From a virus: a stretch of 29,134 nt of DNA. Below the pieces are notes generated by a model. It had not been told where the DNA came from and made no database searches. It saw only the letters and a program-made list of their open reading frames with translations. The first letter of the stretch is position 1. Each line of letters begins with the position of its first letter. The translations under genes were made by a program, and so were the position numbers. Below are positions 11,904 through 20,234 of the stretch, piece after piece. The stretch spans positions 1 to 29,134 of the IMG/VR virus record IMGVR_UViG_3300005511_000051, one strand, 5' to 3'.

Positions 11904-14099
11904 CTAAGCCGTCTTGAGCGCTACCCATTTTGTATTGTCGGAACCGCTCTCGTATTTCTGCCAGCCAAACCCAGGCGTTCCGATGTCATTCGCGATGCTG
12001 CGAACGAACCAGCCGCGGGGATACCAGCCTGTTGTGGGCATGGCTGTTGATGCCGTCAGCGGCGTAAACAGCATCTTGCGGAAAAAGCTGTCTTTCGGGT
12101 TTGAGCCGACGCTGCGATAGTTGAACGCCTCAGGCCATACGATGAAATGGCCGATGCCAAGGTTTGAGGCGCTGTAGCCCTCTGCGGCCGGCTGGCACTC
12201 CATCGTATTGTCTCGCGCATTGCTGGCGTCATACATCATGTTCAGAGCCGTTGGCGCGATCGGCGCGTAACAGTTCCGGAAGATGTTGTCTGAGAGCGTC
12301 CAGCCATACGCCCGCGACGTGTCCACCCCAAGACATACAGACGACCAATCGGACCCGGAAGGCTGTGTCCACGAGCCGTCAAACGCCGATCGGCGGAGAG
12401 GCTGCTTTAGAAACGTGTCGCAATCGAACGTGTTGCCGCGCACTGCAACGTCAATGTGCTGTCCCTCGCTGAGGTTGTGCCCGATCCCCTGTAGAACGTC
12501 GGTGATGACGTTGCCGGAGATCACAACGCCGGTAAACCTCAGGTCGTCAATGCTCGATGCAATAGCCCGAAGGTAAATGCCAGCCCCAGACCGAAAGCCG
12601 GATACAGTGTTTCCAGAGACGGCGGCATTAAAAACGTCGCCGCACAGCGCAATCCCGGCCGGGAAGAACGCCGATTCCGTCACAACCGGGTCAATCCAAC
12701 CGTTCCACGTATAGTATTCCCCGAAGCCCCAAGCGGAATGAGGCACGCCAGATTTAAGCGACCTGGTGACGACGTTCCCGCTGACGACTATGTTTCTCGT
12801 TCCAACGGTTCTTTCAGCCGGCGAGCCGTACCCGTCATTAATGCCGTCGCGAGCATACGAGCCGCCCCAAGGCCTGTCGCCGTCCATGATGTCGTTGATT
12901 CTCGTCAGTGCGGCATTCGGGTGTCCAAGATGACCGCCTTCAAAGAGAGGGCTATCAAATGAAACATGAACTTCACCGATATTGGGATAGAGCGCGTCGA
13001 GTTCCCCCCAAGTCAGGGCGTTCATGTTCGGGGAGTAAACGACGCCTTCTCCGACCGTAAGGGCGCCGACATAGGCAGGCAGGTCAGGCCAAGCCGGGAC
13101 TTCGCCGCCATCAATCCAGCTCATTGTGTTGTCGACATGATTGCCGGTGACTACGATATTGACCATTGAACCCGCGCCTTCCGGAGCGGTGCGGCCGCCG
13201 ATGCCGATTCCGTTGCCATGCCCGCGGATGACATGATTTCCCGTAATTGTCGCCCGGTTGGCGCCGAGACAGCTAATGCCCTTCGCGTCCATGACAATGT
13301 TGTTCGAGATAACAATTGCTTCACGAACAGGACGCGGGGCCACACCCGCGGAAATGCTGTGGACGGCTATCGCGTCATCGGCCACCCAGCGCAGGCGGTT
13401 GTCGGTAACCGTGACAATAGGCGTACCAACCGCACGAATGCCATCGGATGTGGCCTTTCGGATACGGTTTCCACGAGCGGTAAACTCACCGCAATGGGTT
13501 GCAACTGCCGGCGATCCGGTAAGCGAGTGGAAATCGCAGTTCTCGACCTCGACGCGATCGACGTTGTAAGCCTGGACGCCGCCCATGAATCGGGCCGTCG
13601 TTGATTTCTTGTGGTCCCACACGCCGAAGAATGTCAGATTGCTTACGGCGAAATAGTCGCGTGTATAGGCTGTTCCGATGGCCTCAAGGATTGACCCTGC
13701 CCCAATCAGGCACGAGCCCTTGTGCCCGTTATCGGGAAAAACTTCGTCTGGGATCTGATCAATCATGAGTACCGCCGCATTGCGGCTATCCCCTATCAAC
13801 TGGAACCACGATCCTGCATCCACGGTAGGAAGGTATCGCTTTCCTTGCCGAGCAAAACGGTAGTTTCCTGGAGGGATGAACACCGGCAGCCTGTTGACCG
13901 CCATCCAATCGGAAGCGGCTTGCAGTGCCTGGACCCAATCGAACCCGCAAAAGCCATGCGATGACTGGTCATAAAACCCGTCCGCGCAAGCATCCGGATC
14001 ACTGGTAAAGTCGTAGATCGTCTTTCGCTGTTCGAAATACGGGCTCATCAGCCGACTGCCGTTTAGCTTGCCGCCTCGTATGTTAGAGTGAAAATGCAT
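11904..14099 (-). CDS. Right-handed beta-helix tailspike (pectate-lyase-like fold)
   Basis: A receptor-binding tailspike of up to 731 residues, probably a surface polysaccharide depolymerase. After an N-terminal part containing WVQALQAASDWM and PVFIPPGNYRF (the usual entry to the pectate-lyase superfamily), the body shows many beta-helix rungs with the (V/I)(S/T)xN signature: VTDNRL, ISNNIVM, ITGNHVI, VTGNHVD, VSGNVVT, VSGNTVS, ISGNVIT, VRGNTFD, LSDNIFR. The C-terminal 80 residues form a separate Trp-rich domain. The long start (14099) overlaps the fibre gene by 37 bases. ATG 14048 (MSPYFEQRK) lies after that gene's stop and is an equal candidate; neither has a strong ribosome site. The sugar target cannot be read from sequence. 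Confidence 0.88.
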   Translation of the reverse strand: MHFHSNIRGGKLNGSRLMSPYFEQRKTIYDFTSDPDACADGFYDQSSHGFCGFDWVQALQAASDWMAVNRLPVFIPPGNYRFARQGKRYLPTVDAGSWFQLIGDSRNAAVLMIDQIPDEVFPDNGHKGSCLIGAGSILEAIGTAYTRDYFAVSNLTFFGVWDHKKSTTARFMGGVQAYNVDRVEVENCDFHSLTGSPAVATHCGEFTARGNRIRKATSDGIRAVGTPIVTVTDNRLRWVADDAIAVHSISAGVAPRPVREAIVISNNIVMDAKGISCLGANRATITGNHVIRGHGNGIGIGGRTAPEGAGSMVNIVVTGNHVDNTMSWIDGGEVPAWPDLPAYVGALTVGEGVVYSPNMNALTWGELDALYPNIGEVHVSFDSPLFEGGHLGHPNAALTRINDIMDGDRPWGGSYARDGINDGYGSPAERTVGTRNIVVSGNVVTRSLKSGVPHSAWGFGEYYTWNGWIDPVVTESAFFPAGIALCGDVFNAAVSGNTVSGFRSGAGIYLRAIASSIDDLRFTGVVISGNVITDVLQGIGHNLSEGQHIDVAVRGNTFDCDTFLKQPLRRSAFDGSWTQPSGSDWSSVCLGVDTSRAYGWTLSDNIFRNCYAPIAPTALNMMYDASNARDNTMECQPAAEGYSASNLGIGHFIVWPEAFNYRSVGSNPKDSFFRKMLFTPLTASTAMPTTGWYPRGWFVRSIANDIGTPGFGWQKYESGSDNTKWVALKTA

Positions 14100-14923
14100 G
14101 TCTGCTGCGTCCCTGACGGAGCACTTCCTGTAGCCAGCACCGCTCTGGCCATACCTGATCCAGTAGTGACAAACCGCACGTAAGACACATTATCCTGAAG
14201 ATTGGGATTAATGACAGTGTAACCGGCCCCTACAGTAAGACCGGCGAACTCCATAGGGGATGTCCACTGGAAATTTGCTGCGGTTACGGATGCGAATGGA
14301 AGTCCTGTGACGCGCAATTCTCCGCTTGCGGTAGTATGGGTAAACGTCGTCGTGATTAACATGCACGACACCGTTACTTGTTTGCCTATCTTAATGTATC
14401 GCCCCTGCTGGTTTGAATAAACGACGTTCAAATTGCCGGGGGTTGCAAAGGTAATAACAGGCGTCCACGTTCCCTCCGTAATGCCTATGTCAGACCGGGC
14501 ACTGGCCGCCGTCGTCCTCTGGACAAATAGACAGCGCCAGTTGCCGGAGCCGAGGGAAACGAAAGCAGCAGTATCGCCCGCAACCGTTGTAATGTTCTCA
14601 GCTCGGGGGAGAATCAGGGACGTGGCGTTATGGGTGAGCGTCAGTGCACCATCAAATTTCAGAAACTTGAACATCCCAGACTTCAGCGTGCCAAACGCCG
14701 TGATCGTCGTCGTGCCGGAAACCGTGATATAGGTTCCATCGACGGTGGAAAGGTCCGTCGTCCCGGCTGATGCAATGGTGTCGGTATCTGTCCAATTCGC
14801 CACGTCGGCCATAAGCTGGCGAAACGCACCGTCAAAATTTGATACTTGATTCGTTCCCTGAATCCCGATCCCACTAATCGTGGTGTTGGACGATGCAGTG
14901 CTGCTGTAATCCTTGATGGACAT
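14063..14923 (-). CDS. Tail fibre-like structural protein
   Basis: A 286-residue protein whose N-terminus has the phage tail-fibre opening (MSIKDYSSTASSNTTISGIGI, then FDGAFRQLMADVANW). It continues as Thr/Ser/Gly-rich beta structure (TTITAFGTLKSGMFKFLKF, GDTAAFVSLGSGNWRCLF) and a C-terminal beta domain (GTWTPVITFATPG, YIKIGKQVTVSC). Such proteins often link a tailspike or fibre to the virion or act as short fibres. AAGGA lies 9 bases before the start. It precedes the tailspike and overlaps its longest possible start. Confidence 0.75.
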   Translation of the reverse strand: MSIKDYSSTASSNTTISGIGIQGTNQVSNFDGAFRQLMADVANWTDTDTIASAGTTDLSTVDGTYITVSGTTTITAFGTLKSGMFKFLKFDGALTLTHNATSLILPRAENITTVAGDTAAFVSLGSGNWRCLFVQRTTAASARSDIGITEGTWTPVITFATPGNLNVVYSNQQGRYIKIGKQVTVSCMLITTTFTHTTASGELRVTGLPFASVTAANFQWTSPMEFAGLTVGAGYTVINPNLQDNVSYVRFVTTGSGMARAVLATGSAPSGTQQTCIFTLTYEAAS

Positions 14924-14935
14924 GCATTTTTTCCT

Positions 14936-16351
14936 TTAGTAAAGGCCCACGGAACCCTGGTCGACTGCGTTCCTGAATTGCTCGCTGCTGTTGTAGGCGT
15001 TGCGCCCGTTATCGTTCAGTTGGCCTCTGCTGATGCGGCCAGAGTTGCCCTTTGAGCCCTCGCGGCTTGGTGCTTTCGGATATCCGGTGACCATCGTGTT
15101 CAACTTGCCGGTCATCAGGGAATTGCCGAGAGCCGCGCCGAGAAGGCCGCCGAGCGGGCCGAGAGCCAGACTGCCAAGCAAGCCGCCGCCGATGCCGCCG
15201 AGCGCACCCTTGGCAAAGTTGCCTGCCTTCACCCCAAAACCGCTGTTAAACGGCTGTTGCGCGAGATTCGCCCGCTGCGCTGCAAACTGCTGCTGCTCCT
15301 GCGGAGAGAGAAGACCGCCGCTGAATTGCTGCGCTGGCTGGCTGGCTGGCTGCTGCGCGATCGGCTGGGAGACCATTTCAGGGGCTTCAACCTGCGCAAC
15401 TTCCGGCGCCTGGACTTGTGGCTGCTGCTGTGGCTGTTGCTGCGTCCAATTGGGGATCGACGCCATGGGATCAACGCCAGCTTGAAGGCTCTGCTTCTGA
15501 GCGTTCAGGCCGTCAATCATCCGCTGATAGGCCACGTCTTCTGACAGGAGGCCCGCTTGCTGCGGCGCGACCTTCCCTGCCCCGTATGATGCATATTGCT
15601 CTGCGAGAAGACCCGGCGCCGCTTGCGGTTGGCCCTGTCGCAGCGTATCGAGCGCGACCTGCGCCTCTGTCGGCTGTGCGACAGGCTGATATGCGGACAT
15701 CAGTCCCGGCTGCCCCAATTCTTCGCGTTGGACAAGACCGGGAACAGGAGAGTTGATGGCGCTGAGAATGCCCCCCGGCTGCGCAGACTGCGGAAGGTCA
15801 TCCGGCGATGTCGGGCGCGGAACATAAGCCCCAGGCATGCCTTCTGCGGCTAGGCTGTACTCCCCGACCGGCTGCAGGTTTGGCGCCGTGCCGTGAGCGT
15901 GCACATTTTTCCCGACGCCAAGCAAGGTTGCCCCGCGCTCGATCATTGGATTGATCCAGCCGGTCAGGTTGCTTTTTGACGAGTAATTCGGGTTTGCGTA
16001 GTTGAGAGCGCCGCCAATCGTCGTCGGTTCGCCCGCTGCGCGTCCTGCGATGTGATCTGCAACGAGGTTCTTTGTCGCCGTCGATGCGCGAGGCGTGTTT
16101 TGCACCGAACCATATGGATCGAGGCTCGACGGGCCGGTGATCTTGGAAAACTGCCGGTTCTGGTTGAGAACGCCCGTTGCGCTCGACGGAAAGACGCCCG
16201 ACGCCATGCGGTTAGTGACGGTATCAACGACGCCACGCACCATCCGGTCATACTCTGCCGGATTTCTGTTTGCGAGAGAACGCGGGACTTCTGTTTCGAC
16301 AACTCTTGCGATATAGTCGATGTCCTGCTGCGTCAGATTGACGTTAGCCAT
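14936..16351 (-). CDS. SleB-like virion peptidoglycan hydrolase with glycine-zipper tail
   Basis: A 471-residue protein from ATG 16351. Residues about 10-125 resemble the SleB/CwlJ (Hydrolase_2) domain: IARVVETEVP with a likely catalytic Glu (E19 or E21), GVVDTVTNRMASGVFP, GVLNQNRQFSKI and a closing GGALNYANP. A long Pro/Gln-rich, probably disordered middle follows. A glycine-zipper hydrophobic stretch comes next at about 377-412 (KGALGGIGGGLLGSLALG and on), then a polar tail. It lies among ejection proteins, so it probably rides in the virion, cuts the cell wall during DNA entry, and may insert into the membrane. Domain call fairly good; entry role inferred. Confidence 0.72.
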   Translation of the reverse strand: MANVNLTQQDIDYIARVVETEVPRSLANRNPAEYDRMVRGVVDTVTNRMASGVFPSSATGVLNQNRQFSKITGPSSLDPYGSVQNTPRASTATKNLVADHIAGRAAGEPTTIGGALNYANPNYSSKSNLTGWINPMIERGATLLGVGKNVHAHGTAPNLQPVGEYSLAAEGMPGAYVPRPTSPDDLPQSAQPGGILSAINSPVPGLVQREELGQPGLMSAYQPVAQPTEAQVALDTLRQGQPQAAPGLLAEQYASYGAGKVAPQQAGLLSEDVAYQRMIDGLNAQKQSLQAGVDPMASIPNWTQQQPQQQPQVQAPEVAQVEAPEMVSQPIAQQPASQPAQQFSGGLLSPQEQQQFAAQRANLAQQPFNSGFGVKAGNFAKGALGGIGGGLLGSLALGPLGGLLGAALGNSLMTGKLNTMVTGYPKAPSREGSKGNSGRISRGQLNDNGRNAYNSSEQFRNAVDQGSVGLY

Positions 16352-16377
16352 ACTTCTCACCAGATTTTGAGGGACGC

Positions 16378-16533
16378 TTGAACGACGAACCGAAGGGCCT
16401 TAGCGCCACCGATGCAATTCTCTATGCCGTGGTCGGCGCCGTGCTGTCGTATTTCTTCTTTACGCCGATCAGTTCAACAGTCACTGAGGCTGTAAGGCCA
16501 ACGATTGAACGGGCGCTTGGAGAGCGCGAGTAA
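16378..16533 (+). CDS. Hidden 51-residue membrane protein, TTG start, opposite to late genes
   Basis: A frame starting with TTG at 16378, with GAGG (16369-16372) 5 bases upstream, ends at TAA 16531-16533. It encodes LNDEPKGLSATDAILYAVVG followed by AVLSYFFFTPISSTVTEAVR and RPTIERALGERE. The layout is a charged N-terminus, one strong membrane helix (about residues 12-30) and an amphipathic C-terminus. It occupies the gap between two - strand genes and overlaps the end of the 685-residue ejection protein by 53 bases antisense. The orderly protein-like composition and ribosome site argue for a real gene that standard length cut-offs would miss. Function unknown. Confidence 0.5.
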   Translation: MNDEPKGLSATDAILYAVVGAVLSYFFFTPISSTVTEAVRPTIERALGERE

Positions 16534-18538
16534 CGATAGCCTGGACGGCGTTTGAACGCTGGATGGCCGTCATCTTCGCAGACTCAAGCCGCGACAATTC
16601 CTGCGCTACCTGCCGCACCTTGTCGGGGCTCGCCGCCATGAGCTTTTGAGCGATGCTGTCTGCAACTTCGGGCGTGAACCCGCCAAGCATGCGCAGCCGT
16701 GAACCTACCCACTGAAGGATTGCCGTGACCGGCCCTGACGTGACGGCTGTCTTTGCCGCATTGAAGCCTTCCTGAAGTCCACCAGTTTCCATCATGTCTG
16801 CGAGCTGCGCAGCCGTGGTCGAATTGCCCTTGACGGCTTCATACGTGCTGCGCTTCTTCGCTTCGGCAAAGACAGCCTGTCGGAACGTCTTGAACTGCTC
16901 GTCATTGTCAAACAGCGACCGGAGGTTCTTGTACTGCTGGCGATTGCTGAAGAATTTCAGGATGGCGTTCTGCGTGAAATTCCGCTGATCGATCGCATTG
17001 CGGATCCACTCCGCGGCGCCGGCGCGTGCGGCTTCTTTCTCGGCGGCACCCATTCCCGCCATCTGCCTGCGAACTGCTTCAGGGGAGAGCTTCATGGCGT
17101 CTCGCCCGAATTCAAGGGCTTTGTCTAGGGACTGTTGACCGCCCCAGGCTTTGCGTGCCTGTGCGTAAGCCGGGTTTACACGGTCAATCTCAGCCAGCAT
17201 CTTGTTTTTGAGGTTGGTGATAATCCGAGCGTCATTCGTGGCCTTCTTCGTGATGCTGTCCGTTCCGGAATCGATCATGTCGTCCATCGCCCGCTTGATG
17301 TAATCCCACCCACGGGTATCAGGGACGCGAACAGCCGTCGCGCTCTTGCCGTCCTTGGCAACGTTGATGAAAAGCTGCTGAAACGGAACCTGTTCGTTCG
17401 CTGCCAGTTTCTCGGCCTCAGCAAGCGCGGTCTTTCCGGCTGGGGTCTGCAGGATACCTTCAAGGGTCTCCGAATAGTGCACCGGCGTCCTGTAAGCCTG
17501 ATCGTAAAGCGGCTTGGCGAGGCGCTGGGCAGTTGCGGCAATATCTTCCTTTGCAGCCATATAGCCGTCAGGATCAGCAAGCGTGCGCCCGACAACAGCC
17601 TTCAGCCGGTCGCCCTGCCCCATCTGGCGAAGCGTCAATTGCGTTGAAATCCTGTCGGCGCCCTTGCCGGGAATGTTCGAAGCCGTGCGCAGGAGGTTGC
17701 GTGTAGTCTTCCCGCCCACGTCAGCCAGTGACAGCCCGCCGTCTTCCATGCGGCGAGCCGCTTGCTCGACCGTCATTCCGGAGTTTGAAAGACGTTCGGC
17801 AATCTTCTGGCTGGCATATTTGCCGGGATTGATCCGCGCCGACACAGCGTCAACGACAGGCTTCGCCGCAGCCCTTGCGCCAGCGACAACAGCCGGGATC
17901 GCGCCGCCGATCAAAGCACCAGCCGCCGCGCCACCAGCGGCGCCGGAGAGGCGGTCTGACGTTCCCTCGCCAGATCCGAAGCCATACGCGCCGCCATAAG
18001 CGGCTCCTTCGGCCGCACCAGCGCCCACCTTGGCGCCGAGGCCAGCCGTAGCAGGAAGGCGACCGAGCAGCGTAACGCCGTTCTTCGCCAGCCCAAGACC
18101 TTGCGTCACGCCACCGGCAATCCGGCCGGCCGTCGAAGCCTTCGGGTCAGCCATATCGCGCTGATCCTGGATGATGCGCTGAACGCGAAGATTGCGGTCA
18201 TAGTCGCCAAAATCGCCGCCGATTCCAGTCAGGGCACCCCCAGCCGCCGCCAACTCGTCGGCAAAGCCGAATGACATCATGTCAGCAGCACCACGGCCGA
18301 AGCTGTCAAGTTCACGCGCGAAGCCGCCCTTGTTCTCCGGCGATGCGTTCTGCGTGATCTGCGAAAGCTCGCTGCGAAGCTGCCTCGATGCCTCTTCTTC
18401 AGGCGGCGCGGCGGCTTGCGGCTGAACGCCGATCGACTGCGCGATTTCATCAACCGCATCTGCCTGTTGGTCTGGCGTCATGGTGAGGAATTCATCACCC
18501 ACCCGAACGCGCTTACCTTCGATGACGACTACCGGCAT
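16481..18538 (-). CDS. Large internal virion / DNA ejection protein
   Basis: A 685-residue Ala/Gly-rich protein in the position of P22 gp16. After a short N-terminal module (VVVIEGKRVRVGDEFLTMTPDQQ) comes a region of glycine-rich hydrophobic stretches (LAAAGGALTGIGGDFG, GAAGGAAAGALIGGAIPAVV), then a long helical body with many Gln, Arg and Lys (LKNKMLAEIDRVNPAYAQARKAW). Such proteins are carried in the head and released into the cell envelope to form a path for DNA. Its start overlaps the stop of the upstream gene. The role is inferred from position and composition; sequence similarity to gp16 was not tested. Confidence 0.65.
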   Translation of the reverse strand: MPVVVIEGKRVRVGDEFLTMTPDQQADAVDEIAQSIGVQPQAAAPPEEEASRQLRSELSQITQNASPENKGGFARELDSFGRGAADMMSFGFADELAAAGGALTGIGGDFGDYDRNLRVQRIIQDQRDMADPKASTAGRIAGGVTQGLGLAKNGVTLLGRLPATAGLGAKVGAGAAEGAAYGGAYGFGSGEGTSDRLSGAAGGAAAGALIGGAIPAVVAGARAAAKPVVDAVSARINPGKYASQKIAERLSNSGMTVEQAARRMEDGGLSLADVGGKTTRNLLRTASNIPGKGADRISTQLTLRQMGQGDRLKAVVGRTLADPDGYMAAKEDIAATAQRLAKPLYDQAYRTPVHYSETLEGILQTPAGKTALAEAEKLAANEQVPFQQLFINVAKDGKSATAVRVPDTRGWDYIKRAMDDMIDSGTDSITKKATNDARIITNLKNKMLAEIDRVNPAYAQARKAWGGQQSLDKALEFGRDAMKLSPEAVRRQMAGMGAAEKEAARAGAAEWIRNAIDQRNFTQNAILKFFSNRQQYKNLRSLFDNDEQFKTFRQAVFAEAKKRSTYEAVKGNSTTAAQLADMMETGGLQEGFNAAKTAVTSGPVTAILQWVGSRLRMLGGFTPEVADSIAQKLMAASPDKVRQVAQELSRLESAKMTAIQRSNAVQAIVTRALQAPVQSLALQPQ

Positions 18539-19539
18539 TATGGTTCCACCGTGAACGTCAGACCGCTTTTGGTGCGGCCGATGTTGTTCTGCTGGGTCTG
18601 GCCCGCGCCTGGCTTGTAGAAGTCGCCACCGCGCAGGGAATCGGCGCGCTGTTTGTTGAACTCAAGCCGACGCTGTGCCATTTCCTTCGCGCGTCGCAAG
18701 ATCGGCTCGCGCACCTCGCGCGGCATGTTTGCCGAGCCCTGGAGGTCAAGCAATATCTGCCGCTCGCCTTCCGTTGGCGCCCCGCCGAAGATGGCCTTCA
18801 ACTGCGTTAGGGCGTTGCCGACAACGGCGTTGTCAAAATTCTTCGTCGCAGCCGAGCTTTCCGGCGATGAGATGCGATCCGGCACCACCATATCGGGCAG
18901 GTTGTTTCCGGCCCAAGCACGGGCTCCGGCCAGCATTCCGGAATTGGCCTTGTCGGAAAGCGTCATGGCTTCATCGAGCGCCTTGATAGCGTTTTCGTTC
19001 ACCGCCACCATGTCGTCAGCTTCGAGAATTGCCTTTTTGTCGACAGCGGTGAGCGACGTTTGATCCTCGCGCGGCATTTTCCCGGTGAGGACATAGCTTT
19101 GATAGGCTGGGTTATCCGGCGTTAGACCGATCTGCGCCGCTGCGGCTTGTCGAGCCGTGTAATCGTTGGACTGGTCGTTAGGCTTTTTTGCCTGTCCGAG
19201 CGGGTTGAATGTCCCGCTGTTGTTGTCCGCGAATCCATACGTACCATCTGGAAGCGTCTGGAATGACCTGTCTGGCTTCATCGGCGCCTGCGATTGCACA
19301 TGCGTCTGATAGGCATCGAGCGGCGAAAGAGTGCCGGCCTCGACAGCCGCCGCCAGTTCCGGGTTCATCTTCCGCAGGAAATCGAGCGTCCTGTTCCGCT
19401 GCTTCGACGCGGCCATGGCGTTGCCGAAGCCCATCAAGCCGCCTGCGGCCTGCTCTGAGCCTGTGCGCCCGCCGAGAAGACCAGCAGACGCCGCGAGGAG
19501 CGCACCGGAATTGTCGGACAGCCAGTTATTGAAAGGCAT
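18538..19539 (-). CDS. Internal virion / DNA ejection-associated protein
   Basis: A 333-residue protein. ATG 19539 is chosen over a longer upstream frame because AGGAGG lies 5 bases before it. The N-terminus carries a small hydrophobic Gly/Ala stretch (GALLAASAGLLGG, AAGGLMGFGNAMAA). Polar, helical segments follow (KKAILEADDMVAVNENAIKA) and a C-terminal helix rich in Arg and Glu (EPILRRAKEMAQRRLEFNKQ). It sits between two other presumed ejection proteins, like P22 gp20. The family was not recognised from motifs alone; the call rests on gene order and composition. Confidence 0.55.
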   Translation of the reverse strand: MPFNNWLSDNSGALLAASAGLLGGRTGSEQAAGGLMGFGNAMAASKQRNRTLDFLRKMNPELAAAVEAGTLSPLDAYQTHVQSQAPMKPDRSFQTLPDGTYGFADNNSGTFNPLGQAKKPNDQSNDYTARQAAAAQIGLTPDNPAYQSYVLTGKMPREDQTSLTAVDKKAILEADDMVAVNENAIKALDEAMTLSDKANSGMLAGARAWAGNNLPDMVVPDRISSPESSAATKNFDNAVVGNALTQLKAIFGGAPTEGERQILLDLQGSANMPREVREPILRRAKEMAQRRLEFNKQRADSLRGGDFYKPGAGQTQQNNIGRTKSGLTFTVEP

Positions 19540-19554
19540 ACTTGCCTCCTTGAG

Positions 19555-19583
19555 TTGATATCCAACAATCGCCGTAGTACAAA
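19555..19583 (+). promoter_or_regulatory. Sigma-70-like promoter of the HNH-AP2 gene
   Basis: TTGATA (19555-19560) and TACAAA (19578-19583) are separated by exactly 17 bases and point towards the HNH-AP2 gene, away from the surrounding late operon. The predicted transcript would begin at about 19590, right at the foot of the hairpin at 19591-19619. Confidence 0.5.
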
Positions 19584-19590
19584 TAGCGAA

Positions 19591-19619
19591 CCCGCCAAGT
19601 GCGCTAACACTGTGGCGGG
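19591..19619 (+). promoter_or_regulatory. Strong hairpin in the leader of the HNH-AP2 gene
   Basis: CCCGCCA (19591-19597) pairs exactly with TGGCGGG (19613-19619). An inner AGTG/CACT pairing with a one-base bulge extends it around a 6-base loop. It lies between the predicted promoter and the ribosome site, so it would be the very 5' end of the mRNA. It may protect the transcript, stop read-through from outside, or control expression. Confidence 0.5.
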
Positions 19620-19652
19620 CTCTAACCAAGCCCCACCTATAAGGAGGTCGAG

Positions 19653-20234
19653 ATGGCTGAACTGACATTTTCAGAAATTTCAAAGATTCTCAAGTACGAG
19701 CCGGAGACCGGGAAGCTGTTTTGGCTACCGAGGCCGGTCGAGATGTTCCGCGCTGATTCAGCATTTTATGGTGGCACAGAGGTTTCGGCGAAAGCTTGGA
19801 ATGCAAAGAACGCCGGGAGAGAGGTCACCCGTAGCACCTCGCTAGGATACATAACCCCAAGGATCATGGGGAAAAACTACGCAGGACACCGGATAGCTTG
19901 GCTACTGCATTACGGAACTTGGCCGAAAAACCACATTGATCATATCAACGGTATCAAGTCCGATAACCGCATAGAGAACCTTCGCGACGTTCCACGGGGG
20001 AAGAATATGCGAAACATGCGGCTCCAGAAGAGGAATAAGACAGGAACTCCGGGAGTGGGATGGTGCAACATCTACAACAAGTGGAAAGTTCGTATTGGGA
20101 TGGGCGGGGGCAAGTCCCATTTCGTCGGTTATTTTCTAGACTTTAATGCTGCTGTCGCCGCCCGAAAGAAAGCCGAGGCAATTTATGGCTACCACACAAA
20201 CCACGGCCGATTTCAGCTAGAGGAAACTTCCTAG
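19653..20234 (+). CDS. HNH-AP2 homing endonuclease
   Basis: A 193-residue free-standing homing endonuclease with AAGGAGG 5 bases before its ATG. The HNH core is GHRIAWLLHYGTWP, then HIDHINGIKSDNRIENLR (His, Asp-His, Asn), then GKNMRNMRLQKRNKTG. The C-terminal AP2-like DNA-binding domain follows: GVGWCNIYNKWKVRIGMGGG, SHFVGYFLDFNAAVAARKKA, and a tail YGYHTNHGRF. It is transcribed opposite to the virion genes around it and its last 18 bases overlap the end of the next - strand gene. It looks AT-richer than its neighbours. It is an inserted mobile gene that would cut phages lacking it and spread into them. Confidence 0.92.
   Translation: MAELTFSEISKILKYEPETGKLFWLPRPVEMFRADSAFYGGTEVSAKAWNAKNAGREVTRSTSLGYITPRIMGKNYAGHRIAWLLHYGTWPKNHIDHINGIKSDNRIENLRDVPRGKNMRNMRLQKRNKTGTPGVGWCNIYNKWKVRIGMGGGKSHFVGYFLDFNAAVAARKKAEAIYGYHTNHGRFQLEETS

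Noticed and set aside
16338-16366. TTGACG and CAGATT spaced 17 bases, a possible promoter for the TTG-start microprotein
   Set aside because: The -10 match is poor, and the predicted transcript start would fall at or after the ribosome site, so it cannot be that gene's promoter as drawn.
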